Shown: positions 7,421-14,246, numbered from the stretch's first letter. The stretch: 24,023 bases of DNA from an uncultured Oscillospiraceae bacterium (GCA_900543305.1 UQQZ01000038.1:1-24023); one strand, 5' to 3'. Made by a program: numbers and translations. The notes: a model not told the origin generated them from the letters alone.

Positions 7421-9616
7421 TTAGAACTCCACTTCATCGTCTTCAAGCTGAAAGACGCCTGCACAATCAGGAATCTCAAAACAGCTATCTAAATATGAAT
7501 TGGGTTCTTTTTCTCGGAAAGAAGGTCTGACCGGAGGACAAAGGATGAGCTGCTTTCCATTACTTTTGCTACGTTGAAATTTCTTCCCAATCCGTTTTTC
7601 AATGCGGGGAAGAAGGTTTCTCCCCAAACTGGAACTTGCCAAATTGAGTCTCTCAAAGGTGCTGTTCAACTGGTTTACAATTTGAGCTGCTGTCCGCTTT
7701 TCCCAAAGGGATTCATCGGCTTCTACATCAAACATGGTCAAAAACTCATCTTCTCCATACAGAGAAGATTCATATTCACTGTTGCAACGAATGACCTTTT
7801 CCTGCTCCTGGGGTGTCAACAAGTATCCTTTAGGGTTCTCCATATATTCCTCTTGTACCTGTTTCCAAAACTGTGTGTACCAATCCTTAGAATAATTGAA
7901 AATGGCATTAAGATCCATTTTTTCCACATGGATTGTCCAAAAACGGCGGTTGCCTGTGGGGTCAGTCAAATATTCTTTTGGATTGACCGTGCCGCAAAAA
8001 GAAGTACGCCGGGTTCTGACGGATTCTGTTCTGGCATAAGGCTCCCGATAATGGTCTGTTACTTCCGTCAAAAACGCCTTTAACGCGGATTGCTCCTTTT
8101 TGGTGGTGGCGTCAATCTCCCCCAACTCGCAAATCCATACTTTGGTGGCGGACATCATACTATCTTTGTTAGACATATCTAATGTAGCTCCTCCTTTAAA
8201 AAAGCTATCCTCAATGGCCAAGTGGCGGAAAAGCTCGGTTTTTCCAATACCCTGATCCCCTTGCAAAACCAACACGCCTTGTGCTCCTACTGGTGACTCT
8301 TGAGTATTATACAAAACGGCTATGGTCTGCAAGGCCCATTTGTGAACCAATGTTTTGTCAAAGGAATCAGAAATTCCCATCATTCGGTATAACTCTGGAA
8401 AACGGTCTTCCTTATCCCATTCTGTAGAATCCAAAAGTTCCATCACAGGATGGTATCTTCTTTCATTTGCCAGTAAGGATAAAAAGTTATACACACTATT
8501 TTGGTGGACATAGGAGAAACCCAGCTTTACTGCAGTATCAAACACAATGGTCATCAAGTTGGCAAATGCATCTTCATTCCGATACATATCAGGCAACCCT
8601 TGTACCTCTATTATTTTGCTCATATCATTGATGCGTACCTCGACACAAAACATTTTTAGCAACAATCGAACCGTGTCCACACGGAATTTTTTGGAGATGT
8701 GGAGCAACTTTTTCAATTTACTCCATGCTAGAAAGTCTTTAACTTCCAAGCAGTATTGTGGGTTTGATCTTTCGGAATGAAAATGCTCTGGTGGAATATA
8801 ATCGGGGTCTTGTTCCACTGTTTCATGATAAAATTTCACAGCGCTTGTCCAAATAGACCGCAATTCCCGTTCTGATAGAGGTGGAACGCACAACTTCGAT
8901 TTTTCCATAAAGAGCTGGTAAGCCTTTTCACTGGTACCCCATCTCGTTAAAACCTTTGCCCCATAACGTGATAGCGTTGTGTTTCTTTTTCCCTCTGGGA
9001 TTATCTTTTCGGTAATAGGGGTAGCGGGAGGAGTAGGGGTAGGGGTAGGGGCAGAGGGTGTGCTTTCATTTGGTTCAGGGCTATTTACGGAACTCATAAA
9101 ATCAACCAAGGAAAGAGTACCTTCAATAAAATCCACTTTTGGCTGTTCAACACCAAAGAAAAAACGGGCAACATCTATGGCATTGGGGTCAAATGCGTTA
9201 AAATAAGTATAAACATTCCGCTTTAACTTTTTATACTCCTCTGCATCTGTAATAACTTGATGGGGAAAATACACGTGAAACTTCGGACGGGGAGCCTTGC
9301 CTTCTTTCGGTTTCATATGGTTTCTGGAATAAGAAACATAAAAAGGAACGTTTGGGAATGCTTCCCTTACATTTTCTACTGTCATCCAATCCTGAGGATT
9401 ATCGCTTTCCGTATTGTCAATATCAAACATGGCACAATCTGCTTCAAGAAAATTGCTGGCGGCTCTTTTGCTGTTTCTGTACAAAGCACAAACATGGTCA
9501 AATACCACGGCCTCTTTTAAATCTTCGCAAGAGCAAATTTCTTTTTTATTTGCAAAAAAAGTACGTGTTTCATTCTGCCGATATTTGCTGCAATAAAGAG
9601 TAAATGTAGTTTTCAT
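7421..9616 (-). CDS. Primase-helicase of the VapE type (mobile element replication protein)
   Basis: The 731-residue protein joins a primase to an SF3-like ATPase. The N-terminal domain has FDID (Asp65 and Asp67) and PRPKFHVYF (His114), the metal site and histidine of archaeo-eukaryotic-type primases. A proline-threonine linker at about 187-202 follows, then a primase C-terminal helical domain (GKRNTTLSRYGAKV) at about 209-265. The VirE/VapE ATPase follows, with Walker A GDQGIGKT at 453-460, Walker B WICELGE at about 494-500, and the conserved NPKEYLTDPTGNRRFW. Such proteins start replication of prophages, phage satellites and integrative elements. The start is the ATG at 9616 with AGGAGG seven bases upstream; the frame extends further but has no such site. 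It is the last gene of a leftward operon with the small gene at 9631-9765. It is not part of the prophage on the right, which has its own replication gene. Confidence 0.9.
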   Translation of the reverse strand: MKTTFTLYCSKYRQNETRTFFANKKEICSCEDLKEAVVFDHVCALYRNSKRAASNFLEADCAMFDIDNTESDNPQDWMTVENVREAFPNVPFYVSYSRNHMKPKEGKAPRPKFHVYFPHQVITDAEEYKKLKRNVYTYFNAFDPNAIDVARFFFGVEQPKVDFIEGTLSLVDFMSSVNSPEPNESTPSAPTPTPTPPATPITEKIIPEGKRNTTLSRYGAKVLTRWGTSEKAYQLFMEKSKLCVPPLSERELRSIWTSAVKFYHETVEQDPDYIPPEHFHSERSNPQYCLEVKDFLAWSKLKKLLHISKKFRVDTVRLLLKMFCVEVRINDMSKIIEVQGLPDMYRNEDAFANLMTIVFDTAVKLGFSYVHQNSVYNFLSLLANERRYHPVMELLDSTEWDKEDRFPELYRMMGISDSFDKTLVHKWALQTIAVLYNTQESPVGAQGVLVLQGDQGIGKTELFRHLAIEDSFFKGGATLDMSNKDSMMSATKVWICELGEIDATTKKEQSALKAFLTEVTDHYREPYARTESVRTRRTSFCGTVNPKEYLTDPTGNRRFWTIHVEKMDLNAIFNYSKDWYTQFWKQVQEEYMENPKGYLLTPQEQEKVIRCNSEYESSLYGEDEFLTMFDVEADESLWEKRTAAQIVNQLNSTFERLNLASSSLGRNLLPRIEKRIGKKFQRSKSNGKQLILCPPVRPSFREKEPNSYLDSCFEIPDCAGVFQLEDDEVEF

Positions 9617-9630
9617 GTGAATCCCTCCTC

Positions 9631-9765
9631 TCAAGATGCCTTTTGCTGATCTTCGTCCATGCACTGACGATTTTCGTCATCGGTTTTGACGGCGCTCACT
9701 ATTTCGTCAAAGCATTCATAAGCGAATTGACGGGCTAATTCTTTTGAGATACTGATTTCTAACAT
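9631..9765 (-). CDS. Small protein upstream of the VapE-type primase
   Basis: A 44-residue protein read from the ATG at 9765, which has AAGGA nine bases upstream. The longer frame to 9837 would cross the divergent promoter region. It contains ISKELARQFAYECFDEI followed by a charged tail rich in Asp and Gln. Its stop lies 14 bases before the primase start, so the two form an operon. The function is not recognisable; small acidic proteins in this position are common in satellites and integrative elements. Confidence 0.6.
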   Translation of the reverse strand: MLEISISKELARQFAYECFDEIVSAVKTDDENRQCMDEDQQKAS

Positions 9766-9825
9766 AGCAAACAATCCTTTCTTGGAAAATCTGCTACCTC
9801 TAACTATTTCTAAAATAAAATTCAC

Positions 9826-9854
9826 TTGACGAACCAAAATGAGTGCGGTAGACT
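9826..9854 (+). promoter_or_regulatory. Promoter of the ISXO2-like gene, probably leaderless
   Basis: TTGACG (9826-9831) and TAGACT (9849-9854) are 17 bases apart. The -10 box ends six bases before the ATG at 9861, and there is no Shine-Dalgarno sequence. Transcription would therefore start at or next to the ATG. Confidence 0.5.
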
Positions 9855-9860
9855 GATGAT

Positions 9861-10694
9861 ATGGATACTTTAGAGCAATTTGAGGAGAAATTTGGCACCG
9901 AGCAACAGTGCGTTGACTATCTAGCCAGCCTTCGCTGGCCGGAGGGCTTTCGCTGTCCCCGGTGCCACCACGATGAATTTTGGCAGATTGCCGATCGAAA
10001 ATATAAATGTAAGAACTGTGGATATCAAACTACTGTGACGGCGGGAACGCTTTTCCACGATTCTCATATCTCCCTTGATAAATGGTTAAAAGCTGCTTGG
10101 TATCTCACTTCCACAGAAGGACGAAAAACAGCTGCGAAATTGAAAGAGTTATTAGATCTTGGTAGCAATCGCACAGCACTGCTTGTTATGGACAAGTATG
10201 CCTTGGTGTGGGATGATTGTGTGGATCATCGTTTAGGTGGAGTTGTGGAAGTTCAAACTAGAAGAATCATGGTTCCAAGTAAAAAGGGGAAAGTATCGGT
10301 ATTGTTGATTGCAGCTGCTGAATTGAAGGGTATGAAAGTGGGACGTATTCAAATGGGGATTGTTCGGGATCGTTACTATCACAGTGAGAATGAGTTTGTC
10401 CGGGAAACGATAATTCCCGGTAGCAAGTTAATTGGTGTGCGTTGGAATGACAACAATATTCTTTTTGATTCTAATGAATATACGAGAGATAAAAAAAGAC
10501 CCGACTATACATTTAAATACACGACCCAGGCCCTGGATGATCTAGTCTACTCCATTCGGGAAATTCAAAAGCAAAAGAGTACACTTTCACACTTTATGAA
10601 AGCGTACTGTTTCAAACACAATCGCTTGAAAGGGATTGTGGACTTTGAAACACTTGTGAGAGCTGCGATTGCTTCCCGACCAGTTCCCCACTAA
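9861..10694 (+). CDS. ISXO2/IS1595-like protein with apparently lost DDE catalytic residues
   Basis: The 277-residue protein has the IS1595 layout. The N-terminal zinc ribbon (CPRCHHDEFW, then CKNCGYQTTVTAGT, residues 32-66) and HISLDKWLKAAWYL (72-85) match the ISXO2 N-terminal domain. In the catalytic half, the first acid normally sits in EVDET, but here the segment reads VVEVQTRRI (Gln for Asp). The second normally sits in a TDG motif after PGS, but here PGSKLIGVRWND has Gly-Val. The last motif near RFNRR reads KHNRLKGI, without the usual acid a few residues before. No terminal inverted repeats or target duplications were found near it. It is therefore probably not an active transposase. 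It could be a domesticated DNA-binding protein or a diverged relative. It diverges from the primase operon and is followed by its own terminator. Confidence 0.75.
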   Translation: MDTLEQFEEKFGTEQQCVDYLASLRWPEGFRCPRCHHDEFWQIADRKYKCKNCGYQTTVTAGTLFHDSHISLDKWLKAAWYLTSTEGRKTAAKLKELLDLGSNRTALLVMDKYALVWDDCVDHRLGGVVEVQTRRIMVPSKKGKVSVLLIAAAELKGMKVGRIQMGIVRDRYYHSENEFVRETIIPGSKLIGVRWNDNNILFDSNEYTRDKKRPDYTFKYTTQALDDLVYSIREIQKQKSTLSHFMKAYCFKHNRLKGIVDFETLVRAAIASRPVPH

Positions 10695-10725
10695 GAATCT
10701 GGTAGAGTTTTTAAGAAATAAAAAA

Positions 10726-10765
10726 AGCCGGCTAGACAAACGAAATGTCTAACCGGCTTATATTA
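10726..10765 (+). terminator. Terminator after the ISXO2-like gene
   Basis: A 13-base stem with one mismatch (AGCCGGCTAGACA at 10726-10738 and TGTCTAACCGGCT at 10746-10758) is followed by TATATT and preceded by a run of A. It may work in both directions. Confidence 0.7.
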
Positions 10766-10818
10766 CATAAAGAAAGCCCATCCTTTTAGAATGGCTCTGT
10801 CAAATATCTTAAAATAGC

Positions 10819-10852
10819 AAAACCCCCGAGAAAATAACATTCTCGGGGATTT
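10819..10852 (-). terminator. Terminator downstream of the tRNA-Lys 3' end
   Basis: CCCCGAGA (10824-10831) pairs perfectly with TCTCGGGG (10841-10848). On the minus strand it is followed by GGTTTTG. It lies just after the 3' end of the tRNA fragment and was probably the native terminator of the tRNA gene. Confidence 0.75.
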
Positions 10853-10867
10853 TGTATAATATTGCTG

Positions 10868-10917
10868 TGGTGACCCATCGGGGATTCGAACCCCGGACAC
10901 CTTGATTAAAAGTCAAG
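10868..10917 (-). other. Prophage attachment site: 3' part of a tRNA-Lys (TTT) gene
   Basis: Read on the minus strand the segment contains the anticodon arm CTTGA-CTTTTAA-TCAAG (anticodon TTT), a variable loop, the T arm with GGTTCGAATCC, and an acceptor 3' strand ending in CCA. The acceptor 5' strand and D arm are missing; the sequence on the integrase side (10918-10944) does not supply them. Phages that integrate into tRNA genes duplicate the 3' part, leaving a fragment at one end and a restored gene at the other. The integrase gene ends 28 bases away. This marks the left edge of the prophage; the complete tRNA-Lys gene should lie beyond the right end of the window. Confidence 0.85.
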
Positions 10918-10944
10918 CCGGGAATCCAGGAAAACAGAAAAAAA

Positions 10945-12006
10945 CTAGGCTCTTTTCTTGGATTTGACTACTTTTTGACTACTCGATATAAATTTCTGCA
11001 CTTTAGTCATTGCTTTTTCTGTTTCACCATTCTGTATGTGGGTGTAAATATTGGCGGTCACGGCGATGGAAGAATGCCCCAAAATATGTTGGGCTGTCTT
11101 TAGGTCGATCTTTGCCCCATGTAAGTTTGTGGCGAAAGAATGGCGCAGCATATGGGGTGTCACGCGAAAATCTACGGCCTGCTCCACCTTGTACCACATT
11201 CGGCGAAAAGCGCTTTTTGTCATCACTTGGCCCGTTGCGGTGGGGATAACGAAAAGGCTGGATCTTGGTGTGGCATCCAAAATTGGCTGCAGCTCGCTTA
11301 GGATGGGCACGTCTCGGTAGGAGGATTTTGTTTTTAGGGATAAATCTGGGTCAGGGTCATTTCCTACAAATGTTACGGCGCGGCGTACGTGGATCATAGT
11401 GTCTATGTCCCCCCACTGTAGCCCAAGCGCTTCTTCTCTTCTCAGGCCGGCGTATAAGCAAAGACCACAAAAGGCCCTAGCTCTGGGGTCTACTACGGAG
11501 TCCATCAGCCTGCGCTGCTGCTCGGGAGTCAGATACTTTTGGTTGGTGGCTTCGACCCGCTTTGTGATGGTCAAACCTTCCGTGGGATCAAAAAGGATTA
11601 AACGGTTCTGACGAGCGGTTCCAAAGATCTGGCGCATGATGACCAGGACTTTCCGTTGTAGGCTCTCGGAGTTGTTCGCCACATCTGTCATGATGCCTTG
11701 ACAATGAGCTGGACGAACTTCCCGTAGGAGCAGGGCACCCAGCTTGGGAAGGATATGCTTATTATAGAGGATGGCGTAGTTTTCCCGGGTGACTTTTCGA
11801 AGATTGGTTTTGTAAGTTGAAAACCATTGGATAGCCCATTCTCCCACAGTGGTGTCGTCCCCGATCACTAGGCCACTCTGGTACTCTTGCAGCAGGTCCT
11901 GGGCCTTTTGCTTAATTTCTCCTTGAGATTTTCCGTAGACCACTTTTTGACGGCCATCGGGTAAGGTGACCTTTTTTTGGTACCTGCCGTCCTTTCTCTT
12001 TTTCAC
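10945..12006 (-). CDS. int: Tyrosine recombinase, phage integrase
   Basis: This tyrosine integrase (353 residues) has an AP2-like arm-binding N-terminus (KKRKDGRYQKKVTLPDG), a SAM-like core-binding domain (about 50-145) and a catalytic domain. The catalytic set is Arg189 in AGLRREEALGL, Lys227 in LKTKSSYRDV, His285 and Arg288 in HMLRHSFAT, His311 in LGHSSI, and Tyr321 in NIYTHI. It catalyses integration at the tRNA-Lys site 28 bases beyond its stop. The start is taken as the GTG at 12006 because GGAGG lies eight bases upstream; the GTG at 12015 is almost on top of that site. The ribosome binding site is buried in a hairpin (12013-12051), which may limit translation. It is transcribed in the same direction as the repressor and lipoprotein genes. 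Confidence 0.95.
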   Translation of the reverse strand: MKKRKDGRYQKKVTLPDGRQKVVYGKSQGEIKQKAQDLLQEYQSGLVIGDDTTVGEWAIQWFSTYKTNLRKVTRENYAILYNKHILPKLGALLLREVRPAHCQGIMTDVANNSESLQRKVLVIMRQIFGTARQNRLILFDPTEGLTITKRVEATNQKYLTPEQQRRLMDSVVDPRARAFCGLCLYAGLRREEALGLQWGDIDTMIHVRRAVTFVGNDPDPDLSLKTKSSYRDVPILSELQPILDATPRSSLFVIPTATGQVMTKSAFRRMWYKVEQAVDFRVTPHMLRHSFATNLHGAKIDLKTAQHILGHSSIAVTANIYTHIQNGETEKAMTKVQKFISSSQKVVKSKKRA

Positions 12007-12012
12007 GAAAAA

Positions 12013-12051
12013 CACCTCCAGGGTATGGCTTGCAAAGCCTGCCCGGAGGTG
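12013..12051 (-). promoter_or_regulatory. Leader hairpin covering the integrase ribosome binding site
   Basis: On the minus strand CACCTCCGGG pairs with CCCTGGAGGTG (one bulged T), and an inner stem GGCTT/AAGCC closes on three bases. The 3' arm is the GGAGG ribosome binding site of int, and TTTTT follows directly. The element can act as a translation lock, an attenuator, or both. Confidence 0.6.
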
Positions 12052-12110
12052 GTATAATCTGTTTGTTTCGGGACAGATTTTATCCTCTTCGGGTAAGCTG
12101 TTCTAGGGTC

Positions 12111-12144
12111 GCTCCTGGTGTTCCAGCATCAGGGGCACTTTTTA
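12111..12144 (+). terminator. Hairpin between integrase and lipoprotein genes
   Basis: GCTCCTG pairs with CAGGGGC around a loop, followed by ACTTTTTATT on the plus strand. It overlaps the lipoprotein stop codon. No rightward gene ends here, so it may block stray rightward transcription toward the lysogeny genes. Confidence 0.45.
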
Positions 12145-12726
12145 TTCTATATCGATATAATGGGCGTACATTTGGGGGATTGTCACAGTAGAACCCATTA
12201 CAGTCTCATAGGTCATCAGATCCTGCATTTCGCCGTACATAGTGATAATGTCATCTTCCAAAATTCTGGGTTCATCGGGATCGGGAATATACCACACATA
12301 CATGGTGTCTTCCCAGTAACCCCACTCATCCTGAGTTACATTTACACGCAAAACTGTGATACCACTATCTTCCATGACCTGAATCACTTCTCCCCGGAAC
12401 ATAGCTTTGCTTCCAATATATGTTTTGGGGTCTCTTGCAAGGGTTTTATAGTCATAACCAACTGTGCATGCCGCTTTGAATTCCTCTTCCGTCATTTCAG
12501 GTTCAGGAGTGGGAGTGGGTTCAGGGGTCGGGGTGGGTTCCGGAGTGGGAGTAGGTTCTGGCGTCGCCTCTAATTCTGCTTGTAGTGCTTCTATCTGTGA
12601 CTGCAAAGCAGAATTTTGATCCAAAAGGCTCTGATATTCCTCATCTGAAACGCCGGTGGATCCGCAAGCTGCAGCGCTTGTAGAAAGTAGAATCGCACAG
12701 ATAATGGACAACACTTTCTTTTTCAT
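12142..12726 (-). CDS. Prophage-encoded surface lipoprotein
   Basis: The 194-residue precursor has a lipoprotein signal: a basic start MKKK, a hydrophobic core and the lipobox AAAC with Cys21 as the lipid-modified residue. The mature part begins with a short coiled coil (about 26-52), then a repeated Pro-Thr-Glu-Pro linker (about 53-75) that would span the cell wall. A compact C-terminal domain rich in beta strands and aromatic residues follows (about 78-194). The ATG at 12726 has a GAGG site eight bases upstream. It lies between the integrase and repressor genes and is transcribed with them, the usual position of a lysogenic conversion gene expressed in the lysogen. The function of the outer domain is unknown; superinfection exclusion or a host surface role are guesses. 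Confidence 0.8.
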   Translation of the reverse strand: MKKKVLSIICAILLSTSAAACGSTGVSDEEYQSLLDQNSALQSQIEALQAELEATPEPTPTPEPTPTPEPTPTPEPEMTEEEFKAACTVGYDYKTLARDPKTYIGSKAMFRGEVIQVMEDSGITVLRVNVTQDEWGYWEDTMYVWYIPDPDEPRILEDDIITMYGEMQDLMTYETVMGSTVTIPQMYAHYIDIE

Positions 12727-12772
12727 ACTGTTACCTCATTCCTCAATGTATTTCCTCAGCTTTTGCTGTAGG

Positions 12773-13495
12773 TTACTTATTGGCTTTTCCCAGCACCCGA
12801 CCAAAGCAGCGCAGGTCATCAAACTCCCGGATGGGGATGGGGGGATACTTGGGGTTCAGGCTTTCCAGATCTTTGCGGCCCAGGCGCTTCATGTAGCCCT
12901 CACCATTCAGGGAGAAGACACCGATCTCGCCCTCCCTGACAGACTCTTCCAGGCGCTGGATAAATACAATGTCCCCGTCCTTATAGGCGGGTTCCATGCT
13001 GTCACCATTGACCCGCAGGCAGCAATGGGCGTCCTCTGGCACCTGCTCGGTGGGAATCTCTATTTTCGTGGAGTAGTATGTGGTTCCCAGGGGTTCTCCG
13101 GTGCCGGCGGAAGCTGCCAAGTCGTACAGGTTGATATACGTGATATGCCCTTTTTCCTCCCGGCTCTCAATGTGGGTCATCCGGTCGTACTCATCATCCA
13201 GTACATGGTCTACAACTTTCCTGCCGTGTGTGTCCAGCACACGGTATTTTTTTATGTGTTCTGTTTCCTCTTGGGAAAAAGTTTGAGAAAGCGGTATGAC
13301 ACTTGATCCAATTAAAACATCAGCAGAAATAGAAAGGGCTTCAGACAGGGCCTTAATTTTAAACACATCTGGTTCTCGTTTTCCGGTTTCATAACCTGAA
13401 TAGGTACTTTTAGACACTCCCAACATATCAGCTACATTTTGCTGGGTAAGGCCTTGATCCTCTCTGGCTTTCCGCAATCGTGCCGCAAAACTCAA
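12773..13495 (-). CDS. CI-type phage repressor with LexA-like S24 self-cleavage domain
   Basis: The protein has an N-terminal XRE helix-turn-helix (about residues 4-62, around LTQQNVADMLGVSKSTYSGY) and a C-terminal S24 peptidase domain. Numbering from the TTG at 13495 (240 residues), the catalytic dyad is Ser166 in NGDSMEP and Lys203 in GYMKRLG. The predicted cleavage site is Ala130-Gly131 in LAASAGTGEP. It should hold the lytic promoter off and be inactivated through RecA-driven self-cleavage during DNA damage. The TTG is chosen because AGGAGG lies eight bases before it, whereas the upstream GTG at 13504 touches that site. Its own promoter lies at 13519-13547 and has an operator across the -35 box, consistent with self-regulation. 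Confidence 0.9.
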   Translation of the reverse strand: MSFAARLRKAREDQGLTQQNVADMLGVSKSTYSGYETGKREPDVFKIKALSEALSISADVLIGSSVIPLSQTFSQEETEHIKKYRVLDTHGRKVVDHVLDDEYDRMTHIESREEKGHITYINLYDLAASAGTGEPLGTTYYSTKIEIPTEQVPEDAHCCLRVNGDSMEPAYKDGDIVFIQRLEESVREGEIGVFSLNGEGYMKRLGRKDLESLNPKYPPIPIREFDDLRCFGRVLGKANK

Positions 13496-13518
13496 TTTCT
13501 CCACCTCCTCTTGAACGT

Positions 13519-13547
13519 ATTATGGCACGAAGGTGGCGTTTTGTCAA
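13519..13547 (-). promoter_or_regulatory. Repressor promoter (leftward)
   Basis: On the minus strand TTGACA (13542-13547) and CATAAT (13519-13524) are 17 bases apart. The transcript would start near 13512, giving a leader of about 17 bases before the TTG at 13495. Operator 13534-13548 overlaps the -35 box and the spacer. Confidence 0.8.
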
Positions 13548-13622
13548 CTATCTTTTCTTTTTGCCCTTGACAAGTACGCAATACGCCACTATAATAAAGG
13601 CAAAGGTTGGCGAATTGCATAC
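13534..13622. promoter_or_regulatory. Three-site operator region of the lysogeny switch
   Basis: Three similar 15-base sites are visible: GTTGACAAAACGCCA on the minus strand (13534-13548), GTACGCAATACGCCA on the plus strand (13574-13588) and GTATGCAATTCGCCA on the minus strand (13608-13622). They share GT-x4-CAA-x-(A/T)CGCCA closely. Their centres are 40 and 34 bases apart. The first overlaps the repressor -35 box, the second fills the spacer of the rightward promoter, and the third follows its start point. They are the likely binding sites of CI and Cro. Confidence 0.65.
13567..13595 (+). promoter_or_regulatory. Early lytic promoter (rightward), perfect consensus
   Basis: TTGACA (13567-13572) and TATAAT (13590-13595) are exactly 17 bases apart, a perfect sigma-A promoter. 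It drives the Cro-like gene and the early region. An operator lies in its spacer, so it must be strongly repressed in the lysogen. Confidence 0.9.
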
Positions 13623-13640
13623 AAAAGGGAGGTGATGGTC

Positions 13641-13847
13641 ATGTTTCCGAATCTTTTAGGGCAAAAAGCTTACAGACATCTGACAGATGAGGACATGGGC
13701 CAGATCATTGGAGTGAGCCGAAAGGCTTACCAGCAAAAGATTAAAAGCGGAAGATTTACACCCAATGAGTGCAAAGCCTTCTGCGTTTATTTCAACAAAA
13801 GCTTTGAGTACCTTTTTTCAGAGGACGGCGAAGAACGTGCTGGATGA
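13641..13847 (+). CDS. Cro-like helix-turn-helix protein
   Basis: The 68-residue protein contains one helix-turn-helix, around LTDEDMGQIIGVSRKAYQQK (residues 16-35), followed by a short wing and a FEYLF end. It is the first gene after the strong rightward promoter and faces the repressor gene, the normal place of Cro. The ATG at 13641 is chosen because GGAGG lies eight bases upstream; an in-frame ATG at 13635 is too near, and the longer frame from 13533 crosses the operators. It would bind the three operators and shut off the repressor when the lytic cycle starts. Confidence 0.75.
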   Translation: MFPNLLGQKAYRHLTDEDMGQIIGVSRKAYQQKIKSGRFTPNECKAFCVYFNKSFEYLFSEDGEERAG

Positions 13848-13862
13848 GAGGGAGTGAGGAAT

Positions 13863-14018
13863 TTGGCAACAATTAAGTCTGTCAAAGAAATGGAGAATGA
13901 GCAGAAAGTCAAAAAAGAAATTGCGCTCACGCTGGTGGAGCAGTGTAAGCGCAACGGGTTAACGGCCTATGACCTTAAAGATGTGGCCGAGTTAGCTTTG
14001 AGGCTCATCCATTTGTGA
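13863..14018 (+). CDS. Small early phage protein, TTG start
   Basis: A 51-residue frame begins at the TTG at 13863, preceded by GGAGTGAGGAA, 15 bases after the Cro-like gene. The product begins with ATIKSVKEMENEQKVKKEI and continues as a likely helical, charged protein ending in LALRLIHL. It resembles the small early proteins that follow Cro in clostridial prophages, but I do not recognise a family. The last 27 bases overlap the end of the leftward gene 13992-14141. Confidence 0.6.
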   Translation: MATIKSVKEMENEQKVKKEIALTLVEQCKRNGLTAYDLKDVAELALRLIHL

Positions 14019-14141
14019 GAGAAAAGATTCGGCCTGCTTTGTTAGCTCATCAAACTGTCGGATGTAGTCATTCAAGGTTTCCAGGTGGCTCATATCGTGG
14101 TTAACCATCCACAAAGCGGCAATTATTTCAGGCTTTGTCAC
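13992..14141 (-). CDS. Small leftward protein opposite the early operon
   Basis: A 49-residue protein read from the GTG at 14141, which has a strong AAGGGAGG site nine to ten bases upstream and an extended -10 promoter at 14166-14174. The product (starting TKPEIIAALWMVNHDMSHLE) is acidic and helical. The longer frame to 14285 reads through the promoter and is a shadow. It is transcribed against the early lytic operon and overlaps the 3' end of the 13863 gene by 27 bases. The function is unknown. Its promoter region is duplicated at 14488-14531 in front of another small leftward gene. Confidence 0.6.
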   Translation of the reverse strand: MTKPEIIAALWMVNHDMSHLETLNDYIRQFDELTKQAESFLSQMDEPQS

Positions 14142-14163
14142 ATGTTTCACCTCCCTTCTAGCC

Positions 14164-14207
14164 TGATTATACCACGGGAGGGTGGGAAAAGAAACCAAAG
14201 ACAAAGC
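14164..14207 (-). promoter_or_regulatory. Leftward promoter region, copy 1 of a 44-bp repeat
   Basis: On the minus strand an extended -10 box TGGTATAAT lies at 14166-14174, 25 bases upstream of the GTG at 14141. The 44 bases match 14488-14531 at 38 positions in the same orientation. Confidence 0.6.
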
Positions 14208-14246
14208 GGGATGAAGGGAAGGGGGCGAGGGGGACGGACTGGATAA

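Noticed and set aside
7574..8083. Rightward open frame of 169 codons
   Set aside because: It is the antisense shadow of the VapE-type primase gene.
9015..9050. GGGGTA-type repeats within the primase gene
   Set aside because: They encode the Pro-Thr linker of the protein and need no other explanation.
10868..10917. Complete functional tRNA-Lys gene
   Set aside because: The acceptor 5' strand and D arm are missing, and the flanking sequence does not provide them.
12510..12570. Short tandem repeats in the lipoprotein gene
   Set aside because: They encode the Pro-Thr-Glu spacer; no sign of a phase-variable tract that would change the frame.
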